From: Enterococcus sp. DIV1094
GTDB lineage: Bacteria; Bacillota; Bacilli; Lactobacillales; Enterococcaceae
DNA: 64,000 bases
Assembly (NCBI RefSeq): GCF_017316305.2
Contig: NZ_CP147250.1
Span: 1,260,001-1,324,000 of the forward strand
Reading direction: 5' to 3'
Shown piece by piece: positions 50,933 to 61,097 of this stretch. The translations under genes and the position numbers were made by a program. Positions within the stretch are counted from its first letter, which is position 1. The number at the start of each line of letters is the position of its first letter. The notes under the pieces are model-generated. The model was not told where the DNA came from. It did not search any database and saw only the letters and a program-made list of their open reading frames with translations.

Positions 50933-52018
50933 ATGAAAAAAGCAAAATTATTTGGTTTAGGTGCTATCGCACTATCAGCCGGCTTACTTTTAAGCGCATG
51001 CGGTAACGGCGGTTCAGATTCTACTGATTCAACAGGTGGAAACAGTGCATCAGGAACAGCAACTGCAGCATTGATTACAGATACTGGTGGCGTCGATGAC
51101 CGTTCATTCAACCAGTCAGCTTGGGAAGGGTTAGAAGATTGGGGTAAAGAACAAGGCTTGTCTCGCGGAAATGACGGCTTCCAATATTTCCAATCATCAA
51201 ATGAATCAGATTATATCCCAAATATCGATCAAGCGTTGAACGCAGGCTTCAAAACAATTTTTGGGATCGGGTTTAAATTAAAACCAGCGATCGAAGAACA
51301 AGCAACAAGTAATCCTGAAACAAATTTTGCGATCATTGATGATGTCATTGAAGGAAAAGACAACGTAGTTTCAGCAACATTTAAAGACAACGAAGCTTCT
51401 TACCTTGCAGGAATCGCAGCAGCTTACACAACTGAAACAAATGTTGTTGGCTTTATCGGTGGAGTTAAAGGTGAAGTAATCGACCGCTTTGAAGCTGGTT
51501 TCAATGCAGGTGTGAAAGCCGGCGCTGAAGCGTTGAACAAAGAAATCGAAGTATTGAACCAATACGCTGGTGACTTCTCAGCTCCAGATAAAGGACGTTC
51601 AATTGCACAAGGTATGTACGCACAAAATGCCGACATCATTTTCCATGCTTCAGGTGGTACCGGTAACGGTGTCTTCCAAGAAGCAAAATCATTGAATGAA
51701 TCAGGCGACAAAAAAGTTTGGGTAATTGGTGTTGACCGTGACCAATCTGACGAAGGTAACTACACATTAGATGGTGAAGACAAGAACTTCACATTGACAT
51801 CAACACTTAAAGGTGTAGGAACAGTTGTAAAAGATTTAGCGCAACAATCAGCAGATGGTAATTTCCCTGGTGGCGAACACACTGTTTATGGTTTGAAAGA
51901 AGACGGTGTAGGTATCACTGAAGGACAACTTTCTGATGAAGCGAAAAAAGCAGTAGACGAAGCGAAAGAAAAAATCATTTCAGGCGATATCGAAGTTCCA
52001 GAAACTCCTGAAAGCTAA
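50933..52018 (+). CDS. bmpA: BmpA-family nucleoside-binding lipoprotein
   Basis: 361 residues. Lipobox LSAC at about residue 23. ALITDTGGVDDRSFNQSAWEGL is the BMP/PnrA signature; FAIIDDVIEGKDNVVSATFKDNEASYLAG and FHASGGTGNGVFQEA complete it. It binds purine or pyrimidine nucleosides outside the membrane for the ABC importer encoded by the next three genes. It follows cdd by 62 bp, and a hairpin after its stop (52033) would let it be made in excess over the ATPase and permeases. Confidence 0.93.
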   Translation: MKKAKLFGLGAIALSAGLLLSACGNGGSDSTDSTGGNSASGTATAALITDTGGVDDRSFNQSAWEGLEDWGKEQGLSRGNDGFQYFQSSNESDYIPNIDQALNAGFKTIFGIGFKLKPAIEEQATSNPETNFAIIDDVIEGKDNVVSATFKDNEASYLAGIAAAYTTETNVVGFIGGVKGEVIDRFEAGFNAGVKAGAEALNKEIEVLNQYAGDFSAPDKGRSIAQGMYAQNADIIFHASGGTGNGVFQEAKSLNESGDKKVWVIGVDRDQSDEGNYTLDGEDKNFTLTSTLKGVGTVVKDLAQQSADGNFPGGEHTVYGLKEDGVGITEGQLSDEAKKAVDEAKEKIISGDIEVPETPES

Positions 52019-52032
52019 TAAATTCCATTTCT

Positions 52033-52073
52033 ATAGCCTTGTTGGACAATTGTTTAACAGGGCTATCGTTTAG
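52033..52073 (+). terminator. Partial terminator (attenuator) after the binding protein
   Basis: ATAGCC(T)TGTT pairs with AACA(G)GGCTAT across a 13-nt loop, followed by CGTTTAGTTATT, a weak T-run. Partial termination between a binding-protein gene and its transporter genes is common. Confidence 0.55.
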
Positions 52074-52266
52074 TTATTATCTATTGTTGTTTTTTTATTC
52101 AAGTTGTTAGCTACCCCGATTTGGATAAGGGAACAACTCGTTTCAAGTAGCTGAACTCCTTGGATTTTGGTTATTCGATCGTAGGCGTTTTTGTGAACGA
52201 ATATGATCGTCCCTTTTATTTTTTAGACAATGTCGCCTGGATATAAATTGTTAGGATGTGAAAAAT

Positions 52267-53829
52267 GTGGATCAAGAAAATATTGTCATCGAAATGCGAA
52301 ATATCACGAAACAATTCGGTACTTTCAAAGCAAATGACAACATCAACCTTCAAGTAAAAGCAGGAGAAATCCATGCCTTGCTTGGTGAAAATGGTGCAGG
52401 TAAATCAACGTTAATGAATGTTTTATCAGGTCTTTTAGAGCCAACATCTGGTGAGATTTTGATGCACGGCAAAGAAGTAAACATCACGAGCCCAACGAAA
52501 GCGAATCAATTAGGGATCGGAATGGTGCATCAACACTTTATGTTAGTCGATGCATTCACAGTAACAGAAAATATCGTATTGGGAAGTGAGCCAAGTGCAG
52601 GCGGTATCTTGAATCGCAAAAAAGCCCGTGAAGAAATCAAACGATTGTCTGAACAATATGGCTTAGCAGTGAATCCAGATGCATACGTTCGTGATATTTC
52701 TGTCGGTATGGAACAACGTGTTGAGATTTTGAAAACACTCTATCGTGGTGCAGATGTATTGATTTTTGACGAGCCGACAGCTGTATTGACGCCGCAAGAA
52801 ATCGATGAATTGATCGTGATCATGAAAGAATTAGTTAAAGAAGGAAAATCGATCATTTTGATCACACATAAATTAGATGAAATCAAAGCAGTTGCTGATC
52901 GTTGTACCGTTATCCGACGTGGACAAGGTATCGGAACTGTCAATGTGAAAGATGTTTCTTCTCAGCAGTTAGCTGATATGATGGTCGGAAGAACCGTTTC
53001 ATTCAAAACAATGAAAAAAGAAGCACGTCCGCAAGAAGTCGTACTTTCTGTCGAAAATCTTGTAGTCAAAGAAAACCGTGGATTAGAAGCGGTAAAAGAC
53101 TTGAGCTTAGAAGTGCGAGCAGGTGAAGTGTTGGGGATAGCTGGTATCGATGGCAATGGACAGTCGGAATTGATCCAAGCGTTGACCGGTTTACGTAAAG
53201 TGGAAAGTGGCACGGTTCGCCTGAAAGACGAAGACGTGACAAATAAAAAACCACGTAAAATCACAGAAGCTGGGCTAGGACATGTACCGGAGGATCGTCA
53301 TAAATATGGCTTAGTCCTTGATATGACTTTATCTGAAAATATTGCGATGCAAACGTACTATCAAAAACCATATAGCAAAAATGGCTTATTGAATTACGGC
53401 GTGATGAATGAACATGCCAGAGACTTGATCGATGAGTACGATGTACGAACGACGAGCGAATTAGTACCAGCGAAAGCATTATCCGGTGGGAATCAACAAA
53501 AAGCCATCATTGCACGTGAAATCGATCGTGACCCTGATCTATTGATCGTTGCGAATCCGACACGTGGGTTAGATGTTGGGGCGATCGAGTTTATTCATAA
53601 ACGCTTGATTGAACAACGGGATAAATTCAAAGCAGTCTTATTGATCAGTTTTGAATTAGAAGAAATTTTAAATGTGTCAGATCGTATTGCGGTAATCCAT
53701 GAAGGAAAAATCGTAGGGATCGTTGATCCAAAAGAAACATCTGAAAATGAGCTAGGTCTATTGATGGCGGGCTATACTTTAGAAGAAGCACGAAGAGAGT
53801 TAGAAAAGGTGGGTGACGCACATGAATGA
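52267..53829 (+). CDS. Nucleoside ABC importer ATPase (YufO/NupA-like, two ABC domains)
   Basis: 520 residues with two ABC domains. The first has Walker A GENGAGKST and Walker B LIFDEPTAV; the second has a modified Walker A (GIDGNGQSE), signature LSGGNQQK and LIVANPTRG. This asymmetric pattern is normal for sugar- and nucleoside-type (CUT2/BMP) ATPases. GTG 52267 (AGGA about 10 bases upstream) fits better than GTG 52258. It forms the importer with BmpA and the permeases at 53822 and 54955; the 3' end overlaps the next gene by 8 bp. Confidence 0.92.
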   Translation: MDQENIVIEMRNITKQFGTFKANDNINLQVKAGEIHALLGENGAGKSTLMNVLSGLLEPTSGEILMHGKEVNITSPTKANQLGIGMVHQHFMLVDAFTVTENIVLGSEPSAGGILNRKKAREEIKRLSEQYGLAVNPDAYVRDISVGMEQRVEILKTLYRGADVLIFDEPTAVLTPQEIDELIVIMKELVKEGKSIILITHKLDEIKAVADRCTVIRRGQGIGTVNVKDVSSQQLADMMVGRTVSFKTMKKEARPQEVVLSVENLVVKENRGLEAVKDLSLEVRAGEVLGIAGIDGNGQSELIQALTGLRKVESGTVRLKDEDVTNKKPRKITEAGLGHVPEDRHKYGLVLDMTLSENIAMQTYYQKPYSKNGLLNYGVMNEHARDLIDEYDVRTTSELVPAKALSGGNQQKAIIAREIDRDPDLLIVANPTRGLDVGAIEFIHKRLIEQRDKFKAVLLISFELEEILNVSDRIAVIHEGKIVGIVDPKETSENELGLLMAGYTLEEARRELEKVGDAHE

Positions 53830-54955
53830 TCGTAGCGAAAGGTTTCGTAATCTGCTAGTACCTATATTTTCAGTTATTTTAGGTTTGATTTTAGGTGCGA
53901 TTTTGATGGTTGCCTTTGGTTACCATCCAATTCAAGGATATTCTTCGATGTTGAATGCTTCGTTAGGTTCTCAAAGAAGTATCGGTGAAACATTAAGAGA
54001 AGCAACTCCTTTGATTTTTACAGCATTAGGTTTTTCTGTTGCCAATTCAGCTGGATTCTTTAATATCGGGCTTTCTGGGCAAGCATTGTGTGGTTGGATC
54101 GTGAGTATCTGGACTGCATTAGCGTTTCCTGATTTACCCAAAGCTATTTTGTTACCAATGTGTGTGATCTTAGGCGCACTTGCTGGAGCCATGGCTGCAG
54201 CGATTCCAGGATTGTTGCGAGCGTTCTTCGGCACAAGTGAAGTAATCGTGACGATCATGATGAACTATATTTTGCTTTATTTAAGTACGTATACACTTCA
54301 TGAAGTTATGCCGGAATCTTATCGTTCTAGTTTAGACTCTTCAAATATGATCAGTCAGAATGCTTCGTTACGTATTCCTTGGTTGACCCAGATGTTTGGC
54401 GGTTCCCGCGTGAATGGTGGACTGTTCTTGGCGTTGATCGCGTTAGTAGTGGTATGGATCGTTATGAAGAAAACAACATTAGGATTTGAGATCCGTTCCG
54501 TTGGATTGAATCCTTTTGCCTCTGAATATGCAGGGATGAGCAGTAAACGAACAATTATCTTATCAATGGTCATTTCTGGTGGTTTAGCTGGCTTAGGTGG
54601 TGTGGTAGAAGGTCTAGGAACGTATCAAAACTTCTTTGTCCAAACGACTTCTCTATCCATTGGTTTTGACGGTATGGCCGTTTCATTATTAGGTTCTGGC
54701 TCTGCCATCGGTATTTTACTATCTGCGCTATTATTCAGTGTTCTAAAAATTGGTGGATTGGGGATGCAAACAGGTGCTGGTGTACCGTTTGAGATCGTCA
54801 ACGTGTCGATTGCCTTGATCATCTTCTTCGTTGGTATCAACTTCTTGATTCGTTTCCTTATGGCGAAATTCTTCCAAGGGAAAAAACAAGAAGAGATCGT
54901 TGCAACGATTGAAACGGAACCGAATCATCAAAATCAAGAAGGAGGAGAGCTGTAA
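53822..54955 (+). CDS. Nucleoside ABC permease (YufP/NupB-like)
   Basis: 377 residues with nine or ten hydrophobic segments and the branched-chain/ribose-type permease motif ANSAGFFNIGLSGQALCGW. GFEIRSVGLNPFASEYAGMSSKRTI is the cytoplasmic loop that contacts the ATPase. ATG 53822 lies within the end of the ATPase gene (8 bp overlap); a GTG at 53813 is also open. It pairs with the second permease at 54955. Confidence 0.92.
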   Translation: MNDRSERFRNLLVPIFSVILGLILGAILMVAFGYHPIQGYSSMLNASLGSQRSIGETLREATPLIFTALGFSVANSAGFFNIGLSGQALCGWIVSIWTALAFPDLPKAILLPMCVILGALAGAMAAAIPGLLRAFFGTSEVIVTIMMNYILLYLSTYTLHEVMPESYRSSLDSSNMISQNASLRIPWLTQMFGGSRVNGGLFLALIALVVVWIVMKKTTLGFEIRSVGLNPFASEYAGMSSKRTIILSMVISGGLAGLGGVVEGLGTYQNFFVQTTSLSIGFDGMAVSLLGSGSAIGILLSALLFSVLKIGGLGMQTGAGVPFEIVNVSIALIIFFVGINFLIRFLMAKFFQGKKQEEIVATIETEPNHQNQEGGEL

Positions 54956-55911
54956 TGTCAACAGTAGAACTGATCTCTTTGATCCTTACATCGACACTCG
55001 TTTATTCGACACCGTTGATCTTAACTTCATTAGGCGGAACGTTTTCTGAACGAAGCGGAATCGTCAACGTTGGGTTAGAAGGCATTATGGTAATGGGTGC
55101 GTTTAGTGCAGTCGTCTTTAACTTGACGATGAGTGATACCCTAGGCTCAATGACTCCTTGGATCGCTATTTTAGTCGGCGGTGTGGTCGGTGTCCTCTTT
55201 TCATTGATTCATGCAGTCGCTACAGTCAGCTTACGAGCAGATCATATCATCAGTGGAACGGTCATCAATTTGATGGCACCTGCTTTAGGTGTATTTTTGA
55301 TCAAAGCGTGGTATGGTAAAGGTCAAACAGACAATATCTCACAAAACTTAGGTTACTTTTCATTCCCTGGGTTGGCAGATATTCCAGTAATTGGACAAAT
55401 TTTCTTTAGAAGTACATTTCTACCAGCATATTGTGCAATTTTGATTGCTGTTATTGCATGGTTCATTATCTTCAAAACAAAATTTGGTTTACGTTTACGT
55501 TCTGTTGGGGAAAATCCGCAAGCTGCGGATACATTAGGAATCAATGTTTACGCGATGCGCTATTCAGGTGTAATGATTTCTGGTCTTCTTGGAGGAATGG
55601 GTGGTGCTGTTTTTGCTCAATCAATCTCTGGGAACTTTTCAGCAGGAACGATTGTCGGTCAAGGGTTCATCTCGATGGCTGCCATGATTTTTGGTAAATG
55701 GAATCCTTTAGGTGCGATGGGCGCTTCATTATTCTTTGGATTTGCGCAAAGTTTAAGTATTATCGGTGCGCAATTACCAGTAATCTCATCGATTCCACCA
55801 GTGTTACTACAAATTGCGCCTTATCTATTGACGATCATCGTTTTAGTGGCGTTCTTAGGTAAAGCATCTGGACCAAAAGCAAACGGTAAGAATTATATAA
55901 AATCCAAATAA
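54955..55911 (+). CDS. Nucleoside ABC permease (YufQ/NupC-like)
   Basis: 318 residues, about eight hydrophobic segments. GTFSERSGIVNVGLEGIMVMGAF and GLRLRSVGENPQAADTLGI are the matching signatures for the second subunit of BMP-type transporters. Its ATG overlaps the stop of the first permease (TAATG), so translation is coupled. It completes the bmpA-ATPase-permease set, which supplies nucleosides to the enzymes on either side. Confidence 0.92.
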   Translation: MSTVELISLILTSTLVYSTPLILTSLGGTFSERSGIVNVGLEGIMVMGAFSAVVFNLTMSDTLGSMTPWIAILVGGVVGVLFSLIHAVATVSLRADHIISGTVINLMAPALGVFLIKAWYGKGQTDNISQNLGYFSFPGLADIPVIGQIFFRSTFLPAYCAILIAVIAWFIIFKTKFGLRLRSVGENPQAADTLGINVYAMRYSGVMISGLLGGMGGAVFAQSISGNFSAGTIVGQGFISMAAMIFGKWNPLGAMGASLFFGFAQSLSIIGAQLPVISSIPPVLLQIAPYLLTIIVLVAFLGKASGPKANGKNYIKSK

Positions 55912-55925
55912 TCGTTTAGTGATTA

Positions 55926-55970
55926 AAAAGGGCGGGTTACGGGAAGTTTTTTTCGTCTCGCCCTTTTTAC
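55926..55970 (+). terminator. Rho-independent terminator
   Basis: AAAAAGGGCG pairs with CGCCCTTTTT across a loop containing a T7 tract. It separates the uptake genes from deoB. Confidence 0.82.
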
Positions 55971-56005
55971 TTTATAAAGAAAATAAATAGAAAGAAGGAA
56001 TACTC

Positions 56006-57172
56006 ATGTTTAAACGCGTACATTTGATCGTCATGGATTCAGTCGGAATCGGAGAAGCACCTGATGCTGAAAAATTCGGAGATAAAGGCTCGGATACGTT
56101 AGGTCATATTGCCAAAGAAGCTGGGTTGACGATACCGAATTTGGAGCAACTTGGATTAGGGACGATCCGTCCATTAGAAGGTGTTCAAGCGATAGAAGAC
56201 CACCAAGGCTATGCAACGAAATTAGAAGAAGTTTCTGTCGGTAAAGACACAATGACTGGTCACTGGGAAATCATGGGTTTGAATATCAAAACGCCATTTC
56301 GTGTTTTTCCAAACGGCTTCCCCGACGAATTACTGAAGAAAATCGAAGACTTCTCTGGACGTAAAATCGTTTGTAATGAACCGTATAGCGGAACAGCCGT
56401 CATTGACGACTTTGGTGAGCATCAAATGAAAACAGGTGACTTGATCGTTTATACGTCAGCTGATCCAGTATTACAAATTGCTGCACATGAAGAAATTATT
56501 CCTTTAGAAGAACTGTATCGAATTTGTGAATATGTTCGTGAGATTACAAAAGATGATCCTTATATGATCGGTCGAATCATTGCACGCCCGTATGTGGGAG
56601 AACCCGGCAACTTTACACGAACAAGCAACCGTCACGATTACGCATTAGATCCATTTGGTCATACAGTTTTAGACTCATTGAAAGAAGCAGGCAAAGATGT
56701 CATCGCGGTAGGTAAGATCAATGATATTTTCAATGGTCAAGGCATCACTGACTCTGTTCGTACGAAGAGTAATATGGATGGCGTCGATCAATTATTGAAC
56801 GTGATGAAACAAGACTTCACTGGTTTGAGTTTCACTAACTTAGTTGACTTTGATGCGTTATACGGTCACCGCCGAGATGTGGTTGGTTACGCGCGTGCGA
56901 TCGAAGATTTTGACTTGCGTCTTCCAGAATTATTCGATGCAATGGCAGACGATGACTTATTGTTGATCACCGCTGACCATGGGAATGATCCGACCTTTAC
57001 TGGTACTGATCATACTCGGGAATACGTGCCGCTACTTGCTTATAGTAAACAGATGAACGAGCAAGGCAGTTTACCACAAGGCTATTATGCGGATATCTCT
57101 GCAACGATTGCCGAAAACTTTGACGTAGCAGCTACTGAAAATGGCGAAAGCTTCTTGAAATTATTGAAATAA
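56006..57172 (+). CDS. deoB: Phosphopentomutase
   Basis: 388 residues, alkaline-phosphatase superfamily. [11 protein letters not shown] (first metal ligand and catalytic region), KDTMTGHWE with the phospho-acceptor threonine, and the C-terminal [18 protein letters not shown] metal ligands are present. It converts (deoxy)ribose 1-phosphate to the 5-phosphate, linking pdp and the purine phosphorylases with deoC. Ribosome-binding site AAGAAGGAA precedes ATG 56006. Confidence 0.95.
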   Translation: MFKRVHLIVMDSVGIGEAPDAEKFGDKGSDTLGHIAKEAGLTIPNLEQLGLGTIRPLEGVQAIEDHQGYATKLEEVSVGKDTMTGHWEIMGLNIKTPFRVFPNGFPDELLKKIEDFSGRKIVCNEPYSGTAVIDDFGEHQMKTGDLIVYTSADPVLQIAAHEEIIPLEELYRICEYVREITKDDPYMIGRIIARPYVGEPGNFTRTSNRHDYALDPFGHTVLDSLKEAGKDVIAVGKINDIFNGQGITDSVRTKSNMDGVDQLLNVMKQDFTGLSFTNLVDFDALYGHRRDVVGYARAIEDFDLRLPELFDAMADDDLLLITADHGNDPTFTGTDHTREYVPLLAYSKQMNEQGSLPQGYYADISATIAENFDVAATENGESFLKLLK

Positions 57173-57257
57173 GCAACAGCAGCATCCACTTGTGAATCAT
57201 CATTGGCTTTATTATGTAAGATCGAACAATCAAAATTTTATATATAGGAGAAAAACA

Positions 57258-58073
57258 ATGAAATTAAATGAGATGTTACAAGAAACGACAGCGTTTATCA
57301 AAAGTAAAGGGGTAGGCACCATCGATTTCGGGATGATCCTCGGTTCAGGCTTAGGAGAATTAGCAGAAGAAATCGAAGAAGCAATCGTGATTCCTTATGA
57401 CAAGATTCCTTTCTTCCCAACTTCGACAGTTGTTGGGCATGCAGGACAGCTTGTCTACGGGACCCTTTCAGGGAAAAAAGTATTGGCGATGCAAGGACGC
57501 TTCCATTTTTATGAAGGTCATTCCATGCAAACCGTCACTTATCCAGTACGTGTAATGGCTGCATTAGACGCTCATTCAGTTGTCGTGACGAATGCGTGTG
57601 GTGGAGTGAATGAATCATTTGCACCAGGAGATTTGATGTTGATCACCGATCATATCAACTTTACAGGCCAAAATCCATTGATTGGACCAAATGAAGAAGA
57701 AATGGGGCCTCGTTTCCCTGATATGAGTGAAGCCTATACAAAAGCCTATCGTGAAATTGCAAAAGCAGCAGCGGCCTCATTAGATGTAGAATTAAAAGAA
57801 GGTGTGTATATGGGTTATTCTGGTCCAACGTACGAAACACCAGCTGAGATTCGGATGTCTCGAGTGATGGGGGCAGACGCAGTCGGTATGTCGACTGTAC
57901 CAGAAGTCATTGTTGCAGCACATAGCGGTTTGAAAGTCTTAGGTATCTCTTGTATCACCAACTTGGCTGCGGGTATGCAAGCGAACTTGAATCACGAAGA
58001 AGTCGTTGAAACAACTGAGAGAGTCAAACAAACATTTAAATCATTGATCAAAGAAACACTTTCTTTACTATAA
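57258..58073 (+). CDS. punA: Purine-nucleoside phosphorylase (trimeric type)
   Basis: 271 residues. SGLGELAEE, TVVGHAGQLVYG (phosphate-binding His), ACGGVNESFAPGD and GYSGPTYETPAEIRM are hallmarks of the PNP/MTAP class I trimeric enzymes acting on guanosine and inosine. ATG 57258 has AGGAG upstream; the frame is open from 57192 without a site. It forms one unit with deoB and deoD. Confidence 0.93.
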   Translation: MKLNEMLQETTAFIKSKGVGTIDFGMILGSGLGELAEEIEEAIVIPYDKIPFFPTSTVVGHAGQLVYGTLSGKKVLAMQGRFHFYEGHSMQTVTYPVRVMAALDAHSVVVTNACGGVNESFAPGDLMLITDHINFTGQNPLIGPNEEEMGPRFPDMSEAYTKAYREIAKAAAASLDVELKEGVYMGYSGPTYETPAEIRMSRVMGADAVGMSTVPEVIVAAHSGLKVLGISCITNLAAGMQANLNHEEVVETTERVKQTFKSLIKETLSLL

Positions 58074-58096
58074 AAAATTGATTGCGAGGTTTGAAA

Positions 58097-58804
58097 ATGA
58101 GTGTTCATATTGAAGCAAAGCCAGGAGAGATTGCAGATAAGATTTTACTTCCTGGAGATCCACTAAGAGCAAAATATATTGCAGAAACTTTTTTAGAGAA
58201 TCCGGTTTGTTACAACCAAGTACGCGGTATGCTTGGGTATACTGGAACGTATAAAGGAGAAAGAGTCTCTGTTCAAGGAACAGGGATGGGGATGCCATCA
58301 GCGATGATCTATGCCCATGAGTTGGTAAATTCCTATGATGTAAAAAAATTGATTCGTGTAGGAACATGCGGTGCCTTGTCAAAAGACGTACACGTTCGTG
58401 ACCTAGTATTAGCACAAGGAGCTGCGACAAGTTCTTCTATGATCGAAAAGAATTTCAATGCATTCCACTTCCCACCAATCTGTGATTTTGACTTGTTGTT
58501 AAAAGCATACGAAGTGGCAAAAGAAAAAGGCTTTACTACCCACGTTGGTAACGTGCTATCAGAAGATTCTTTCTACAAAGACGATTTGACAGAAACATTC
58601 AAGTTAGCAGAACTTGGCGTGATGGGCGTTGAAATGGAAGCTGCTGCGCTGTACTATCTAGGTGCAAAATACAAAGTACAGACACTAGCAATCATGACAG
58701 TCAGTGACCATCTGATCACAGGCGAAGAAACAACAGCCAGCGAACGCCAAACAACATTCAATGATATGATCGAAGTTGGATTGGAAACAGCGATTCAAGG
58801 GTAA
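58097..58804 (+). CDS. deoD: Purine-nucleoside phosphorylase (hexameric, DeoD type)
   Basis: 235 residues. [29 protein letters not shown] is the standard DeoD start; [18 protein letters not shown] and [11 protein letters not shown] (catalytic Asp) follow. It accepts 6-amino and 6-oxo purine nucleosides including adenosine, complementing the trimeric enzyme upstream. ATG 58097 (GAGG upstream) is preferred over the in-frame codon at 58082. Last gene of the salvage region; a terminator follows. Confidence 0.94.
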   Translation: MSVHIEAKPGEIADKILLPGDPLRAKYIAETFLENPVCYNQVRGMLGYTGTYKGERVSVQGTGMGMPSAMIYAHELVNSYDVKKLIRVGTCGALSKDVHVRDLVLAQGAATSSSMIEKNFNAFHFPPICDFDLLLKAYEVAKEKGFTTHVGNVLSEDSFYKDDLTETFKLAELGVMGVEMEAAALYYLGAKYKVQTLAIMTVSDHLITGEETTASERQTTFNDMIEVGLETAIQG

Positions 58805-58828
58805 ATAAGAGTTAAATAGCAAGAAAAA

Positions 58829-58874
58829 ATGACTGCCTAACTTTCTTTTAAGAGAAATTGGCAGTCATTTTTTT
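58829..58874 (+). terminator. Terminator after deoD
   Basis: AATGACTGCC pairs with GGCAGTCATT, with a partial CTTTCTTTT/AAGAGAAA inner stem, then TTTTT. Confidence 0.9.
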
Positions 58875-58887
58875 AACAATTTAAAAA

Positions 58888-58918
58888 GACTAGAAAGAAG
58901 AAAGTTTCTTTCTAGTCC
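58888..58918 (-). terminator. Terminator of the minus-strand secreted-protein gene
   Basis: GACTAGAAAGAA pairs with TTCTTTCTAGTC around a 7-nt loop; read on the minus strand it continues into TTTTTAAA. Confidence 0.82.
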
Positions 58919-58965
58919 AAAAAAGTTAGGTTTGCTATCAACAGTAGTTGCTAATTATTTGAAAA

Positions 58966-59826
58966 TTAAATATCAGTATCTAAAGTCAGTGATTCTAATA
59001 ATACTCGTCCTGTTGTGCTTTGTCCTGGATGCCCAGGTACTCTATAAACTCGGATGACTTGACCTGAAGTACCAGCAATAGTTTGTCGTACTTGGATGTT
59101 TCCATCAACTGTTCTTCTAGAAGAATAGTAGTTGGTTCCATTATATGTTTCAAAAAGATATCTTCCATTAACAGTAACCATTAATCTTTCTCGACTGTTA
59201 AAACGTTCAGGTGTCAATGTTAAATAAGCAAGCGCTCGGCTTCCTTCTCTTCCTACAGACAGCAATCTTGTTTCCGTCACGTCTGACTCAGTCGTAACTT
59301 CGATATTGTCATATGTCGCCCACCCATTCCATGTAGAAGCAAAGCGCACAAGGTATGTATTTTCAGCGTCTGGCGTCGTAAATGTAAGTTTGCCACGTTC
59401 CCAGTCCTCATTATTATGTTCACTACGTTCTAATACATCAAACCCTACACCATGAGTCATGATTCCTAATTCAACACGACCTGGAGAAGATTCGCTTGCG
59501 GCAACATCATAACTAAATGTATAAGTCGTATTTGGTTTTAGTGTGACATACTGGTGAACGTTTTCGCCATTTTTTGCTAATGCAAAGTTATTTCCATTAA
59601 CTGTTTGAAGTGTTGGATTATTTGTGGCTGGGTCACTAACGATCCAACGATCAAACCCTGCATCAAAGTTCCCATTATGGATATATAGCTCTTGTTCAAT
59701 TGCCTGTTTACTTGTGCTAACTAAGTCAGTTGTGGATAGACTTGTTGCGAATGTTGAAACAGATCCTCCTAAACTCAAAAATACCATACCTGCTACCATC
59801 ATTGTTTTTAAATTGTTTTTGATCAT
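58966..59826 (-). CDS. Secreted protein, shorter paralogue of the 14589 gene
   Basis: 286 residues. Signal peptide (about 1-27, ending VSTFA), then the same beta-sandwich (about 45-175; NGNFDAGFDRWIVSDP, LKPNTTYTFSYDV, WATYDNIEV) and a single repeat domain (ERFNSRERLMVTVNGRYLFETYNG, SGQVIRVYRVPGHPG). The copy at 14589 has an extra C-terminal repeat domain. It has no anchor motif or membrane segment. Glycan or cell-wall binding is inferred from the fold alone. Confidence 0.75.
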   Translation of the reverse strand: MIKNNLKTMMVAGMVFLSLGGSVSTFATSLSTTDLVSTSKQAIEQELYIHNGNFDAGFDRWIVSDPATNNPTLQTVNGNNFALAKNGENVHQYVTLKPNTTYTFSYDVAASESSPGRVELGIMTHGVGFDVLERSEHNNEDWERGKLTFTTPDAENTYLVRFASTWNGWATYDNIEVTTESDVTETRLLSVGREGSRALAYLTLTPERFNSRERLMVTVNGRYLFETYNGTNYYSSRRTVDGNIQVRQTIAGTSGQVIRVYRVPGHPGQSTTGRVLLESLTLDTDI

Positions 59827-60287
59827 CTTGTCTCTCCTCTATCTATATGAATTTTTTTATTTTTTATTTCGTTTGTAAGATGCAATCATTTGATCTGTTT
59901 GTATCTCACAAATTAATAATAACCTGGAAAATAACATTTATGTAACCGCTTTTTTCCAGATAACCATCGTTTTTAGAAAAAAGTGGTAAAATAAGAAGGA
60001 TTATGGTTGAGTTGGTCTCAGTTTGTTTTATTTTTGAATAACGAAAGGGTAGTGGGGGAATACATCCGTTTGTGATTTTTGCGAATCGATCATTTAGAAA
60101 AACATGTAAATATTGTATGGATAAAAATTATCGTATGAGTTTACTTTTCTGGTATCTTGCTATACTAAAAAAAAGAAAAGGTATAATCATTAAGTAAGGA
60201 TTAGCATTTTGAGATGATTGAGAAAGTTGGTGGTGAAAGCAATAAACAGTATTTTTACATAGTAAGATGATCATGTGGAGGGGCGAT
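59827..60287. other. Divergent non-coding region
   Basis: About 460 bp between the minus-strand secreted-protein gene and the plus-strand protease unit. A TTTACT/TATACT pair (60140 and 60161) has a short 15-bp spacer and is at best a weak promoter. Nothing else was recognised. Confidence 0.4.
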
Positions 60288-60350
60288 ATGAAGAAGAATG
60301 CAAGATGGCCAATCGTCCGATTGATTGGTGTTTCAGATGAAGGCAGATAA
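60288..60350 (+). CDS. 20-residue ORF overlapping the CPBP protease start
   Basis: MKKNARWPIVRLIGVSDEGR, with the strongest ribosome-binding site around (GGAGGGG, 60278-60283). Its stop lies 14 bp inside the protease gene, whose own start has no clear ribosome-binding site. It is either a leader that couples translation, or the original N-terminus of the protease split off by a frameshift near 60330. Confidence 0.45.
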   Translation: MKKNARWPIVRLIGVSDEGR

Positions 60351-60990
60351 AATTCAGCTAACTCTAAAAAAAAGTATCATTCTGACTATATGGGTAATCA
60401 TTTTTTCTATAATAAACTTTGGAATCATAAGAAGTAAGGCCATTCTCATGCTATTAGAAAATAATCAATTGGGTCTAAATTTGCTAATGATCCTATTTAT
60501 TTACGTACTTTGCATGCCCGAATTAAATCGAGCCTTAAAAGGTCTGAATCTGTCAATGATGAAACAAGTAGGATTCACTTTGCTACTTTTGTTAGTGACG
60601 AATTTCATATATATGATACTTGTATTTGGCAGTTTTGAAGTAGTCTCACAAAATTTCGATAGTGTTGTTCTATTTTCTGTCATCGTGATTGCCCCAATAA
60701 GAGAAGAATTAGTTTACCGTTACCTATTTTTGAGTATAACTGATTCTAGTTGGTTAAAAATAGTTTTGGGTTTGGTTTCAACAGGATTCTTTTTCTATGG
60801 GCATAGCTTTACATATGGTGGAAATCTATTCGCAATGGTCCAAGTTCTATTTTTGACTTTAGCTACAACATATCTATACGTGAAAACCAACAATATATTC
60901 CCTGCTATTATGTTACATAGCTCGTATAATCTATTTGTTCTCTTGCTGTCGCTGGTCCAATTAATGTGTAAACAACTAAACCAATTCTAG
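60337..60990 (+). CDS. CPBP-family intramembrane metalloprotease
   Basis: 217 residues with seven or eight hydrophobic segments. Motif 1 REELVYRYLF (the two catalytic glutamates plus Arg), motif 2 FFFYGHSFTYG and motif 3 MLHSSYN give the Glu-His metal site of CAAX/Abi proteases. Members process prenylated-like or bacteriocin-related peptides or give bacteriocin immunity. Start ATG 60337 lacks a ribosome-binding site; translation may depend on the overlapping 20-codon ORF at 60288. Substrate unknown. Confidence 0.8.
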   Translation: MKADKIQLTLKKSIILTIWVIIFSIINFGIIRSKAILMLLENNQLGLNLLMILFIYVLCMPELNRALKGLNLSMMKQVGFTLLLLLVTNFIYMILVFGSFEVVSQNFDSVVLFSVIVIAPIREELVYRYLFLSITDSSWLKIVLGLVSTGFFFYGHSFTYGGNLFAMVQVLFLTLATTYLYVKTNNIFPAIMLHSSYNLFVLLLSLVQLMCKQLNQF

Positions 60991-61097
60991 TTAATTTTGT
61001 TTCTTTCGAACGATTTTTACTAGTACATTCATATAGGTAGTATGTAATTTAGTACCATTAGTATTAAGCAGCGAAGTCTGCATCCACCCAATATCTA

